Source: Alistipes onderdonkii (lineage in GTDB: Bacteria > Bacteroidota > Bacteroidia > Bacteroidales > Rikenellaceae). Taken from it: a DNA stretch of 64,000 bases. Position numbers and translations under genes: made by a program. This document shows positions 7,705 to 15,607 of this stretch, one piece after another (the first letter of the stretch is position 1; every line of letters starts with the position of its first letter). The notes under the pieces are model-generated. The model worked only from the letters and a program-made list of their open reading frames with translations. It ran no database searches and was not told the DNA's origin. The stretch is from the NCBI RefSeq assembly GCF_025145285.1, contig NZ_CP102251.1, positions 3,286,001 to 3,350,000 on the forward strand. The letters are read 5' to 3'.

Positions 7705-8050
7705 GGTGGGGGCAAACCTTAATTACCGGAATCTAAACCGGGATCTGGTAAAGGCAAACACCGTGACGGTCGGCCCGGAGTTGGCCTATTACGCCCTGAA
7801 AGGACGGAAATTCTCGCTCCTGGGGATCGCAGCCGGGACGATCGGCTACCAAAAAGCCAAGGCGAAAAGCGATCTTGTGTACCTGGCGAAAAGCAAGGCT
7901 TTCGTGTATGGATACGAGGTCGGGATAAGGCCGGAAATGTTGCTAAGCCCGAAAGTGGCTCTTTTTGCCGAATACAGGTTTGAAATGTTGTTTAACTCCA
8001 TTCTCCGGAATAACAACCATGTCGGCCTGGGGTGCGTGATCTATTTATAA
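7703..8050 (+). pseudogene. TraO-like outer-membrane conjugation protein, C-terminal fragment
   Basis: About 115 residues of a beta-barrel protein remain (VGANLNYRNL, KANTVTVGPELAYY, AGTIGYQKAKAK, KAFVYGYEVGIRPEMLL, GLGCVIYL). The spacing of strands and the ending resemble the last two thirds of TraO of Bacteroides conjugative transposons, which is about 195 residues long. The N-terminus and signal peptide are absent because the frame begins at the junction with the GH97 fragment; the upstream in-frame codons belong to glycosidase DNA. Alternatively it is a fragment of another small outer-membrane barrel. A lipoprotein gene follows 18 bases later. Confidence 0.6.
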
Positions 8051-8068
8051 ACTTAAATAATTGAAGGT

Positions 8069-8524
8069 ATGAGAAAGTATTTGTATTTGTCGGCCGTATG
8101 CGTGTGCATGGCATTGTGTTTCGTCGGTTGCAGCAAGGACGACGACGAACCGGGAGGAAAAGGGGCGATGTATGAGGTAACGATCGAGCAGTCGGGAGAT
8201 TTCCGCAGCTTCATTAAGTCGGTCGTGGTAGTCGCCAACGGTACGCGGTTGAAAGACGGGGCGACGGGGGAAAGCCTCGCAAGCCCGTTGATTCTAAGCG
8301 ATGAAGAACTGGCCGTCGAAAAGGTGACGTTAACCACGACGGGAAAGGCGATCGAGTTCGCCGTTTCCGGTAGTGTCGTGGACGGGGAGGACGGTGTCGT
8401 GAACGAGCCGATGCAGTGGGTTGTGACCGTTTACAAGAACGGAAAGGAGATCGAGAAAAAGAGCCTTTCTTTCCGGGACGGGAAGGAGATCGGTATGGAT
8501 GATCTTAATCTGTATTATAATTGA
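8069..8524 (+). CDS. Small predicted lipoprotein of unknown function
   Basis: This 151-residue protein has a lipoprotein signal peptide (MRKYLYLSAVCVCMALCFVG then CSKDDDEPGG). After the lipidated Cys comes an Asp/Glu-rich stretch, which in Bacteroidetes often acts as a surface-export signal. The mature part alternates polar and beta-branched residues, suggesting a small beta-sandwich. It follows the TraO-like fragment by 18 bases and probably shared its transcript, so it may be a conjugation-linked lipoprotein, but I do not recognise the family. A strong terminator follows. Confidence 0.65.
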   Translation: MRKYLYLSAVCVCMALCFVGCSKDDDEPGGKGAMYEVTIEQSGDFRSFIKSVVVVANGTRLKDGATGESLASPLILSDEELAVEKVTLTTTGKAIEFAVSGSVVDGEDGVVNEPMQWVVTVYKNGKEIEKKSLSFRDGKEIGMDDLNLYYN

Positions 8525-8540
8525 CGTGACGACCTGAATG

Positions 8541-8572
8541 TCCCCCGGATGAATGTTCGGGGGATTTTTTTT
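8541..8572 (+). terminator. Rho-independent terminator after the lipoprotein gene
   Basis: TCCCCCG (8541-8547) pairs with CGGGGGA (8558-8564) and is followed by eight T. Confidence 0.85.
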
Positions 8573-8652
8573 CTTTTGGGCGTTCCCGTGGGACGGTCGG
8601 GCTTTACGTTTCAAGTCCTCGCCTAAAGGCTGTGGGCTTTACTCTGCAATCC

Positions 8653-9759
8653 CTAACGCATGGCTGAAAACTCCTCTTGCCGGTGGTGTTCTTCTTCATA
8701 CAGCCTCATGCGTTCTTGTAATGCTTCTTTTAAATTGTCGCTTTTTTTCAGTCCGAGTTTGGCACGTATGTTCGCTCGTTGGCTGGTTATGTTTCCGCTA
8801 CTCCGATGTAATAATTCGCATATTTGGCTGACGGTCTTGTCTTGCAGTATTAAACGGCAGATGTTTAATTCGGACGGGGATAAATTGGGATATATTCTCC
8901 TGATTGTATCAAGTTTACTTTTTTCCTTTTTCTGGTATGCGGCAAGGGCTGTAAAAAGATTTTCTTTGGATTGTTCCCCTATTATGTTTAACAGGGAGCT
9001 TGTCTTTTCTTCCGGGTTATTCTCGCTTAACAACTCGGCGAACGCGAATAGTTCTTCCTTTTTCATTTGGAGACGTTTCAAAAGCATTTCCTCTTCCTCT
9101 TTTAGCAAGTTGCTACTTTTTAGCAAGCTGCTGATATTACTGTGTAAGGATCTTCCTAATAAGGGGATCATGGTGTATATGATGATGATCAAAGGCAGAT
9201 AACTGTATAGGAACGGTTCGTCGGTGATAAGTGTGCAGATTGTATAGGAAGCTATGGTAAGGGAGGACAATAGGATGGAGATATTACTCATATAGGCACA
9301 GATGGAAAGCATGGTAAATAAGAGAGAGATAGTAATGTTACTCATTATCAATGCTCTTTGATAACTATATTCATATCCGCTACATATTGAGCAATAAATT
9401 ATTTCGATAAAAATCTCGATATGTATGGCTATCAGTATAATGGAAAAGGTCGTGGTCAGATTTACTCTCTTTTTAAAATAAGCGAGAGTGCACATAATGA
9501 TAAACAGGAATAATACGCTGTTAATATAATAAAACTGTTCATTGGGAAATGGAACTGAATATATGTATATGGGTGCGCATAAGACCAGCATGAGCAGGGA
9601 TAGATGAAAGACTCGTTTTTGTTGATACGTTATTATCATTTCTCTTTCTTTTTTGTCGTAAGTTTGAGTTTTTATTGAACTTAGAAAAGAGGCGGCTTTT
9701 GTGCTGAATATCATGTATTTTATTGTTTTAAGTGTTATTAAGTATGATGTTTCTTGCAA
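8653..9759 (-). CDS. Membrane-bound LuxR-type regulator next to the fimbrial operon
   Basis: The N-terminal half has about six to seven hydrophobic segments (for example FHLSLLMLVLCAPIYIYSV, VLFLFIIMCTLAYF, LPLIIIIYTMIPLLG). A charged coiled-coil stretch (LLKEEEEMLLKRLQMKKEEL) leads to a C-terminal LuxR/GerE-like helix-turn-helix (IRRIYPNLSPSELNICRLIL, ICELLHRSSGNITSQRANIR). It should sense a membrane or envelope cue and act on DNA directly. It is divergent from the DUF3575-DUF5119-fimbrillin genes, with TTAAGTA repeats in between, so control of that operon is the natural guess. The start is uncertain: Met at 9759, 9714 or 9639. Base composition is much more AT-rich than the core genes, suggesting transfer. 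Confidence 0.75.
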   Translation of the reverse strand: MQETSYLITLKTIKYMIFSTKAASFLSSIKTQTYDKKEREMIITYQQKRVFHLSLLMLVLCAPIYIYSVPFPNEQFYYINSVLFLFIIMCTLAYFKKRVNLTTTFSIILIAIHIEIFIEIIYCSICSGYEYSYQRALIMSNITISLLFTMLSICAYMSNISILLSSLTIASYTICTLITDEPFLYSYLPLIIIIYTMIPLLGRSLHSNISSLLKSSNLLKEEEEMLLKRLQMKKEELFAFAELLSENNPEEKTSSLLNIIGEQSKENLFTALAAYQKKEKSKLDTIRRIYPNLSPSELNICRLILQDKTVSQICELLHRSSGNITSQRANIRAKLGLKKSDNLKEALQERMRLYEEEHHRQEEFSAMR

Positions 9760-9885
9760 AGATAACTGTTTTTTTGTATGTTTAAGTACTTTTCTTTATG
9801 ATGTTAAGTATTTTTAGTTGTTGTGTAAGCATGATTGGCTGCTGTGGTAAGTGTTGTAGTTGTTGTGTGGTTGTCTTTTTAAGTA
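9728..9885. promoter_or_regulatory. TTAAGTA direct repeats in the divergent regulator/fimbria intergenic region
   Basis: TTAAGTG or TTAAGTA occurs at 9728-9734, 9738-9744, 9782-9788, 9804-9810 and 9879-9885, all in the same orientation, with the first ones overlapping the start of the LuxR-type gene. The region is otherwise AT- and T-rich, with no gene. The repeats could be operator sites for the regulator, which is an inference from position. Confidence 0.45.
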
Positions 9886-10039
9886 TTTATAAGTTTAAAA
9901 TGTTTGTTTTTTGCTTTGGAAGCTGGTTTATAAGTGTGTATTTTTGCGGTCGAAATTCAAGGGGGTGTAAAAGCCTGGGTTTGGATTGTCATATTAACAA
10001 ATGATTAAATGACGAAAAGAGGTTTTTATATTATGTGTA

Positions 10040-11236
10040 TTGTTCGTGCTCGTGTTGAGTATAAGCGGAGAAATATCCGCTCAGGAGAAGCGTGATTCGG
10101 TAAGGATCTATTTTCATCAAGGAAAGGTAAATATAGATACATGTTTACTTGACAATGGGAACGAGATGGAGCGGTTTGCTAAAATCTGTTCCGCATTGAA
10201 CGACTCCGTCCGTCTTATCAGGAAAATTCAAATAATAGGAGGAGCTTCCCCGGAAGGAGGGGGGCTGTTGAATGGAAGGCTGTCTGAAAAACGAGCAGAG
10301 GTTTTGTGGCGGTATATATCACCTTATATAAAGATTCCGGTATTGGAGAGGGATTTTCATTTTTCGGGAAGCGACTGGAACGGACTTATAACGATGGTGA
10401 GAGCGGATGTGAATGTTCCGGAGAGGGAGGATGTCCTTCGTTTGTTGGAGAAGATCGTCCGTTTGGAAAACCAGGACAGCCCTTATTTGGGGGGAGAACT
10501 GAAAAGACTGAAAGGGGGGAGGCCATACTCATATTTGTATAAATTCCATTTTCCGAAACTTCGTTCGTCGATGGTGAAAATATGCTATGATAGTGATCCG
10601 ATAAATCCCGTCAGAGATACGGTATATATACATACACGTGATACGTTGTGCATCCGTGATACCGTTACCGTCATAGCTCCGGTAAAGAAACGGCCGTTTT
10701 GCATGGCGGTGAAAACAAACTTGCTTTATGACGCTGTTTTGATACCTGACATCGGGGTTGAGTTCTGTTTGGGGAAGAACTGGTCTGTGGCCGGGAATTG
10801 GATGTATGCCTGGTGGAAAAGTGATCGGAAGCATAATTATTGGCGTATCTATGGGGGAGATGTGGAGTTGCGCCGCTGGTTCGGTCGGAGAGCGGTGGAA
10901 AAACCGTTTTCCGGGCATCATGTCGGATTGTACGGGCAGATCGTCACCTATGATTTCGAATTGGGTGGGAAAGGTTACTTGGGGGATAAATGGAGTTACG
11001 GGGGAGGCGTGGCTTACGGCTACTCGTTACCTGTGGGACATCGGTTCAATGTGGATTTCACGTTGGGAATCGGCTACCTTGGAGGATCGTACAAGGAGTA
11101 CATCCCTTTGGACGGTCACTATGTATGGCAGACCACTAAAAACCGCCGCTGGTTCGGCCCGACCAAGGCGGGTATCTCTTTGGTGTGGTTGATCGGCCGT
11201 GGCAACTACAACGAGAAGAAAGGAGGCAGGCAGTGA
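10040..11236 (+). CDS. DUF3575 fimbria-associated outer-membrane protein (start region frameshifted)
   Basis: This protein of about 398 residues has an OmpA-like N-terminal part (VRIYFHQGKVNID, IQIIGGASPEGG, LSEKRAEVLWRYI) and a C-terminal DUF3575 beta-barrel (MAVKTNLLYDAVLIPDIGVE, GKNWSVAGNWMYAWW, GYSLPVGHRFNVDFTLGIGY). The family sits at the head of Bacteroidales fimbrillin loci. The frame opens at TTG 10040, in the middle of an obvious signal peptide. The natural start is ATG 10009 (MTKRG), which is in another frame. Removing one T from the T5 run at 10023-10027 would give MTKRGFILCVLFVLVLS followed by ISGEISAQ, a perfect signal peptide. So there is a +1 indel, a sequence error, or a slippage-controlled start. 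The gene ends in a GTGA overlap with the next. Confidence 0.75.
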   Translation: MFVLVLSISGEISAQEKRDSVRIYFHQGKVNIDTCLLDNGNEMERFAKICSALNDSVRLIRKIQIIGGASPEGGGLLNGRLSEKRAEVLWRYISPYIKIPVLERDFHFSGSDWNGLITMVRADVNVPEREDVLRLLEKIVRLENQDSPYLGGELKRLKGGRPYSYLYKFHFPKLRSSMVKICYDSDPINPVRDTVYIHTRDTLCIRDTVTVIAPVKKRPFCMAVKTNLLYDAVLIPDIGVEFCLGKNWSVAGNWMYAWWKSDRKHNYWRIYGGDVELRRWFGRRAVEKPFSGHHVGLYGQIVTYDFELGGKGYLGDKWSYGGGVAYGYSLPVGHRFNVDFTLGIGYLGGSYKEYIPLDGHYVWQTTKNRRWFGPTKAGISLVWLIGRGNYNEKKGGRQ

Positions 11237-12153
11237 TACGGATACGCTTTTGTCTGGTGTTCATATTTTTATGGATAGGACTGACGGCTTGTGAGCATAA
11301 GGATTTATGTTACGATCATCCGCACTTTGCCAAGGTGCGGGTAGTATTCGACTGGACCAAGATTTCCAATCATGACAAGCCTGAAGGCATGAGGGTCGTA
11401 TTTTATCCGACCGACGATGAAAGCAACACGTGGATATTTGATTTCCCCGGAGGAGAGGATGGGGAAGTGGAGCTCCCCGAGAATGATTACCGGGTAATTT
11501 GCTTCAACTACGATACCGACGGGATGGTTTGGAAAGAAAACGGCAGTTACACGCTTTTTACTGCCGATACGCGTGATGTTCAGTCGCCGGATAACCGGAC
11601 AATGGCTGTCACCCCACCCTGGCTGTGTGGCGACCATATAGACAGAGTTATCCTCAAGGACATTCCGGGAGGAAGCGCGGAGATAGTACGGCTAACTCCC
11701 GTAAACATGGTATGTCACTACACGTATGAGGTGAACGGTCTTCGGGGACTGGATAGGGTGGCGGATTTGCGGGCCGCTCTTTCCGGCATGTCCGGCTCGC
11801 TTAACATGTCCGGCGACAGTTTGCCCGCCGGTCTTTCGGAGAGCCTGCTCTTTGATGGAATGGTTTCACGGAATCAGATTATAGGCGGATTCTATACGTT
11901 TGGACATTCCGCACTTGAAGGAGAGCCCAATGTTTTCCGGCTGTATCTCAAGAACCGTTCCGGCAGCATGTCTGTATTGGAACAGGACGTGAGCGACCAA
12001 GTGCATGATGTCCCGGTAGCGGGGCATGTCGGTGATGTGCATCTGGTGTTGAATTTTGATTATGAGGTACCATCCGAGCCGGGAAGTGACGGTGCGGGAT
12101 TTGATGTGGACGTTGATGATTGGGATGATGTGAATATGGATATAGTGTTGTAA
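11233..12153 (+). CDS. DUF5119 lipoprotein, FimB/Mfa2-like fimbrial anchor
   Basis: I chose the GTG at 11233, which overlaps the previous stop (GTGA), because it gives an exact lipoprotein signal, MIRIRFCLVFIFLWIGLTAC. An upstream start at 11185 would bury this signal. The protein is about 306 residues with a lipidated Cys at residue 20. Blocks such as HFAKVRVVFDWTKI, GMRVVFYPT, DYRVICFNYDTDGM and VVHYTY-like VCHYTYEVNGL are typical of DUF5119 proteins. These are found between DUF3575 and fimbrillin genes and are thought to anchor type V pili to the outer membrane. The C-terminal tail is Asp-rich (DVDVDDWDDVNMD). Confidence 0.78.
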   Translation: MIRIRFCLVFIFLWIGLTACEHKDLCYDHPHFAKVRVVFDWTKISNHDKPEGMRVVFYPTDDESNTWIFDFPGGEDGEVELPENDYRVICFNYDTDGMVWKENGSYTLFTADTRDVQSPDNRTMAVTPPWLCGDHIDRVILKDIPGGSAEIVRLTPVNMVCHYTYEVNGLRGLDRVADLRAALSGMSGSLNMSGDSLPAGLSESLLFDGMVSRNQIIGGFYTFGHSALEGEPNVFRLYLKNRSGSMSVLEQDVSDQVHDVPVAGHVGDVHLVLNFDYEVPSEPGSDGAGFDVDVDDWDDVNMDIVL

Positions 12154-12169
12154 TACGAGTTTGTTAATT

Positions 12170-12202
12170 ATTCCAATCAGCAGTTGAACTGCTGATTGGA
12201 AT
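12170..12202. promoter_or_regulatory. Perfect 16-bp palindrome between anchor and fimbrillin genes
   Basis: ATTCCAATCAGCAGTT (12170-12185) and its exact complement (12187-12202) flank one central G, so the transcript would fold into a near-continuous hairpin. There is no T-tract after it. It may act as an attenuator, RNA stabiliser or processing site that lets fimbrillin be made in larger amounts than the upstream proteins. Confidence 0.6.
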
Positions 12203-12236
12203 TAATTATATGTATCAATTTAAATTGTTTTTATTT

Positions 12237-13358
12237 ATGAAAAAAAGTACAGTAATGCTTTGGGCAATCTTTGGAGCTCTACTCATGGGTTGCTCAGACG
12301 AGGAGATTGCGAATGTGGAAACCTCCTCACGGAATGCGATTGGTTTTAACGTGTTAAGTAATGCGGCGGAAACGAGGGCTATCCCTACTACCCCCGACAA
12401 CTTGACGAGCACCGATTTCGACGTGTTCGCTTTTACGACGGATGGTACTGCCTTCATGGGAAAGGTAGACACGGATTTTGGACATGACGGAGTGAAGATC
12501 GTGTACAAAAATGGTAAGTGGGATTATGACGATGCGAACGACCTTCGTTATTGGCCTACCGAGGCTTTGGACTTTTACGCGTTCAATCCCGGAACGGTTA
12601 GTGAAGACATGATAGTGTTTTATAGTTGGGAAGCCACCAAGGATGTCCAAAAGATAAGTTATACCTGCATGGATGAGTATGGAAGCGGTACTACTCATGC
12701 AAACTACGACGTGATGTATGCCATGGCCAAAGGCCAGACAAAAGACATGAACAACGGAATAGTGAAATTTAATTTCAAACATATTCTGTCACAGGTCGTA
12801 TTCAAAGCAAAGACCCAATACGATAACATGCAGGTGGACATCGACGTGATCAAGATTCATAATTTCAAATTTGCCGGCGCCTTCACATTGCCTGCGGCAG
12901 CCGATGGAACGGGAAGTTGGAGTTCGTCTGATTTAGCATTTCCACACGCATTTACCGTAGTGAAAAACGCAAACATCACGGTCAATAGCAATACCGAAGC
13001 TACCGATATTACCACAAATACTCCTATGCTGAATATACCACAGGAGCTGACTGCTTGGAAAGTTTCCGAAACAGCCACCAAAAGCAAGTTGGAGGCCGAT
13101 AATGCGAAGCAATGTTATCTGGAGATCGCCTGCAAAATCCGGCAGTCCGGAGCTTATCTGTTGGGTTCAGCAAGCGAATACAAAACAATTTATGTTCCGT
13201 TCGGAGATACATGGGAACAGGGCAAGCGTCATATCTACACGTTGATTTTCGGTGGTGGTTATGATGATCAGGGAGAGGCTGTGTTGAATCCGATCCAGTT
13301 TGATGCAGAGACAACAGGCTGGGTTGATGCAGATAAAGACGTAAACGTCCAACCTTAA
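12237..13358 (+). CDS. Fimbrillin-family lipoprotein (type V pilus subunit)
   Basis: The start at ATG 12237 gives MKKSTVMLWAIFGALLMGC, a lipoprotein signal with Cys at residue 19; an upstream ATG at 12210 only adds a poor extension. The 373-residue protein has fimbrillin features: AETRAIPTT near residues 44-52 with an Arg suitable for maturation cleavage, YWPTEALDFYAFNPG, YDVMYAMAKG, VKFNFKHILSQVVFKAK and the C-terminal KRHIYTLIFGGG segment. Type V pilins are exported as lipoproteins, cleaved by an Arg-specific protease and polymerised by donor-strand exchange. It closes the DUF3575-DUF5119-fimbrillin operon and is followed by a strong terminator. Confidence 0.82.
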   Translation: MKKSTVMLWAIFGALLMGCSDEEIANVETSSRNAIGFNVLSNAAETRAIPTTPDNLTSTDFDVFAFTTDGTAFMGKVDTDFGHDGVKIVYKNGKWDYDDANDLRYWPTEALDFYAFNPGTVSEDMIVFYSWEATKDVQKISYTCMDEYGSGTTHANYDVMYAMAKGQTKDMNNGIVKFNFKHILSQVVFKAKTQYDNMQVDIDVIKIHNFKFAGAFTLPAAADGTGSWSSSDLAFPHAFTVVKNANITVNSNTEATDITTNTPMLNIPQELTAWKVSETATKSKLEADNAKQCYLEIACKIRQSGAYLLGSASEYKTIYVPFGDTWEQGKRHIYTLIFGGGYDDQGEAVLNPIQFDAETTGWVDADKDVNVQP

Positions 13359-13381
13359 TCCAAACGTTTATTAATATCGTA

Positions 13382-13432
13382 CCCGTTGGCAGGTTAAACA
13401 TACGCAAGATTAACCCTGCCAACGGGTTTTTT
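13382..13432 (+). terminator. Rho-independent terminator of the fimbrial operon
   Basis: CCCGTTGGCAGG (13382-13393) and CCTGCCAACGGG (13415-13426) pair perfectly; an added TTAA/TTAA inside extends the stem and TTTTTT follows. Confidence 0.9.
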
Positions 13433-13546
13433 ATAGGGAATCGCATTTTCAATATACTTTTTGATGTGTAGGGGTGCTTTTTGCGTACCTTTTTCCTGGA
13501 GAATTTCTTTTGTGGAGTGTTTGCCCTGTATATTCCCGATACGCTG

Positions 13547-13804
13547 TTATAGCAGGGAACTGTTTTTATCCAAGTAGTCAGATATAGCCTCTTGCAATAC
13601 CGATTTTAGCGAATCGCCTTTGCGGATCGCGATCAGCTTTAAGTTCTGGTGATAGGTTTCGTCCATGACAAAATTACAATGCACGGTTTTCGCTTTCTTC
13701 GGCTTTTGAGCCTCTTTTTGCCCGGCCGTGGATTGGGTCAGGCTGTCTAATCCCCCGGTCAGCCCGGCCGACATACTGTTTTTTAAATCGTTCTTCTTTG
13801 CCAT
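13547..13804 (-). CDS. Small ParB-like partition partner (ribbon-helix-helix type)
   Basis: This 85-residue protein lies four bases after the ParA-like gene. The N-terminus is Lys/Gly/Ser-rich (MAKKNDLKNSMSAGLTGG). The C-terminal half reads KTVHCNFVMDETYHQNLKLI and AIRKGDSLKSVLQEAISDYL, the pattern of a ribbon-helix-helix DNA-binding dimer: one strand and two helices. Small RHH proteins serve as ParB-type centromere binders of plasmid ParA systems. A candidate centromere lies upstream of the ParA gene at 14671-14739. The function is inferred from order and fold pattern. Confidence 0.65.
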   Translation of the reverse strand: MAKKNDLKNSMSAGLTGGLDSLTQSTAGQKEAQKPKKAKTVHCNFVMDETYHQNLKLIAIRKGDSLKSVLQEAISDYLDKNSSLL

Positions 13805-13808
13805 ATGG

Positions 13809-14569
13809 TTACTTTATTTCTGTTAGCAGTTCGTTACATACCTTCTCGTAGTCCTCTGCCCCGGCAGATTTTGGGGCATAGTGAAAAATATCCTGCCCTT
13901 GTGTCGGGGCTTCGGCCAGCGTAATGGCGTTGCGTATATGGGTGCTGAACACTTTGCCCTGGAATGTTTCCTGTACCAGTTCCGAAACGCTCTTGTTCAG
14001 GTTCTTTCTTCCGTCGTACTGGGTTATCAGGACCCCGGCGATCGAAAGATCCGAGTTCAAACGTTGCTGCACCTTGTGGACGACCTGCATAAGTTTGGCC
14101 ATTCCACGCATTGCCAGGAATTGAGCCTGAACCGGGATAATCAACCGATCCGAGGCCGTCAGTGCGTTAAGCGTGAGCAGCGACAGCGAGGGGGGGGGCA
14201 GTCGATCAGGATATAATCGAATTTTTCCTTTTGGCCCTTGATAAGGTGGGCTAAGATAAGTTCCCGCCCGGCCTCGTTGATTAACTCCGTTTCAACGGCC
14301 GAGAGATCCAGGCAGGAGGGAACGACGCTAAGACCGTCCTTATGCTCGTAGATCGGCAGGTCGTATTCGCCTTTCATCGCGCCGTAGATCGTTTGGGGAA
14401 GCTCCGCGGAGAAGCCCAGCGATTCGGTCAGGTTGGCCTGCCCGTCAAGGTCGATCAAAAGAACCTTGTACCCTTTTTGACGTAACGCGCCGCCCAGGTT
14501 GATCGTGGTTGTGGTCTTTCCTACTCCCCCCTTGTGATTCAATACGGAGATTACTTTTGCTTTGCTCAT
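13809..14569 (-). pseudogene. parA: ParA-family partition ATPase, frameshifted at a G9 tract
   Basis: The N-terminal part (14569 down to about 14199) has NHKGGVGKTTTTINLGGALR (Walker A), LLIDLDGQANLTESLG and FDYILIDCPP. The C-terminal part continues as SLSLLTLNALTASDRLIIPV, QAQFLAMRGM and ITQYDGRKNLNKSVSELVQE, then ends at 13809. The two frames meet at a run of nine G (14190-14198, C9 on the coding strand). Seven C would give the normal family sequence DCPPSLSLLTLNAL; nine C gives an early stop. This may be a true mutation, a slippage switch or a sequencing error at a homopolymer. Without it the protein would be about 253 residues, normal for plasmid ParA, and it pairs with the RHH gene downstream. 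Confidence 0.82.
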
Positions 14570-14616
14570 AAATTCAGTTTTTTAAATGGTTGTCATGTCC
14601 GCAAATATAGTTAAAA

Positions 14617-14649
14617 TACTAATATACTAAAATACTAAAAGTAGTATTT
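14617..14649. promoter_or_regulatory. ATACTA repeats upstream of parA
   Basis: Three near-tandem copies of ATACTAA-type sequence (about 14617-14639) are followed by AGTAGTATT, giving a partly inverted arrangement. It sits about 50 bases upstream of the parA start on its minus-strand leader, where ParA or the small partner protein could autoregulate. Confidence 0.4.
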
Positions 14650-14670
14650 CTCGTTTTTTGCGTGTTTTTT

Positions 14671-14739
14671 GTACCGATCGGGGAAGCGTACCGAAATAAA
14701 TCCTGTTTCCGTCTTTCGGTACGTTTTGTTTCTGTACCG
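14671..14739. promoter_or_regulatory. Symmetric GTACCG array, candidate parS centromere
   Basis: GTACCG occurs at 14671-14676, 14688-14693 and 14734-14739, and in reverse (CGGTAC) at 14717-14722. The outer pairs are both spaced by 17 bases. The inner pair forms a 10-bp inverted repeat, CGTACCGAAA (14687-14696) and TTTCGGTACG (14714-14723). It lies upstream of the parA/RHH pair, a usual place for a partition site. Confidence 0.5.
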
Positions 14740-14856
14740 GAATTAATCAAAGATTAGAATAACCATAAATGTTTTTATACGTTAATCATACGTATGTATA
14801 TATGTATATATTTGTTTTTGAGTATCTTTGTGTGCTATAAATAAAAAATAAAAGAC

Positions 14857-15186
14857 ATGAGCACTTATTCGTATAAAAATCCGAAGTTTATAAATTCCCC
14901 TAAAGGGGTGGTTGAAGTTGTAGAAGTGATTTATGACGGCAAAGATGATCCGGCCTATTCACTGGCTATTATTAAATGGGAAAATACCTATAAATTAGGT
15001 ATTCGTTGGAACATCGCTTATAGTGAATGGGACGATTACCGCAAACAGAACGGGCAAGATGAATGTATAGGTAATCCACAGTCGAGAGGTATTCCCACCT
15101 GGTTTGTTTTGCCCGATGATATGATGTTTGGTGAGAAGTTCAGCGGTGCGATGCAGAGGCTTGATGAATTAAGAAAAGGTAAGTAA
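14857..15186 (+). CDS. Hypothetical protein before the RhuM fragment
   Basis: This is a 109-residue protein I do not recognise. It has an IIKWENTYKLGIRWNI segment and SEWDDYRKQNG, ends in MQRLDELRKGK, has no signal peptide or membrane segment, and is mildly acidic. A TATCTTTG box at 14823-14830 fits the Bacteroidetes -7 consensus TAnnTTTG and would give a leader of about 20 bases. The RhuM-like gene starts three bases after its stop, so the two form one transcript. Composition is AT-rich, like the neighbouring RhuM fragment. Confidence 0.6.
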   Translation: MSTYSYKNPKFINSPKGVVEVVEVIYDGKDDPAYSLAIIKWENTYKLGIRWNIAYSEWDDYRKQNGQDECIGNPQSRGIPTWFVLPDDMMFGEKFSGAMQRLDELRKGK

Positions 15187-15189
15187 GCA

Positions 15190-15607
15190 ATGGAACAGGG
15201 AGAAATCATATTATACCAGCCGGATGAAGCGGTCAAGTTGGAAGTGAGGTTGGAAGATGAAACCGTTTGGCTGACACAAGAACAAATAGCCGACTTGTTC
15301 GGGACTAAAAGGCCAGCTATTACCAAACATTTGAACAACATTTACAAAAGCGGCGAACTTGATATAGATAGCACATGTTCCATTTTGGAACATATGGGTA
15401 ATGACGGCAAACAGAGATATACTACTAAATATTATAATCTTGATGCGATTCTGTCAATAGGATATCGGGTTAATAGCAAGAACGCAACCCTTTTTAGGAA
15501 ATGGGCGAATAGTGTATTAAAGGATTATCTTTTAAAGGGGTATTCCATTAATAAACGTTTGTCAGAACTTGAAAGGACTGTCGCTCAACATACCGAGAAG
15601 ATAGACC
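15190..15607 (+). pseudogene. RhuM-family protein, N-terminal fragment
   Basis: The first 139 residues match the N-terminal DNA-binding domain of RhuM proteins: IILYQPDEAVKLEVRLEDET, VWLTQEQIADLFGTKRPAIT, KHLNNIYKSGELD, YNLDAILSIGYRVNSKNAT and FRKWANSVLKDYLLKGYSIN. Intact members are about 330 residues. After HTEKID the family sequence should continue into its C-terminal domain, but the DNA switches at about 15607 to the reverse complement of a mobilization gene. The open frame runs on to 16146 in meaningless antisense sequence. RhuM genes are common cargo of mobile elements; the cellular role is unclear. Confidence 0.8.

Noticed and set aside
7667..8050. An intact small outer-membrane protein starting at about 7667
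   Set aside because: The first 12 codons are antisense glycosidase sequence and give no signal peptide; the barrel part alone matches the end of TraO.
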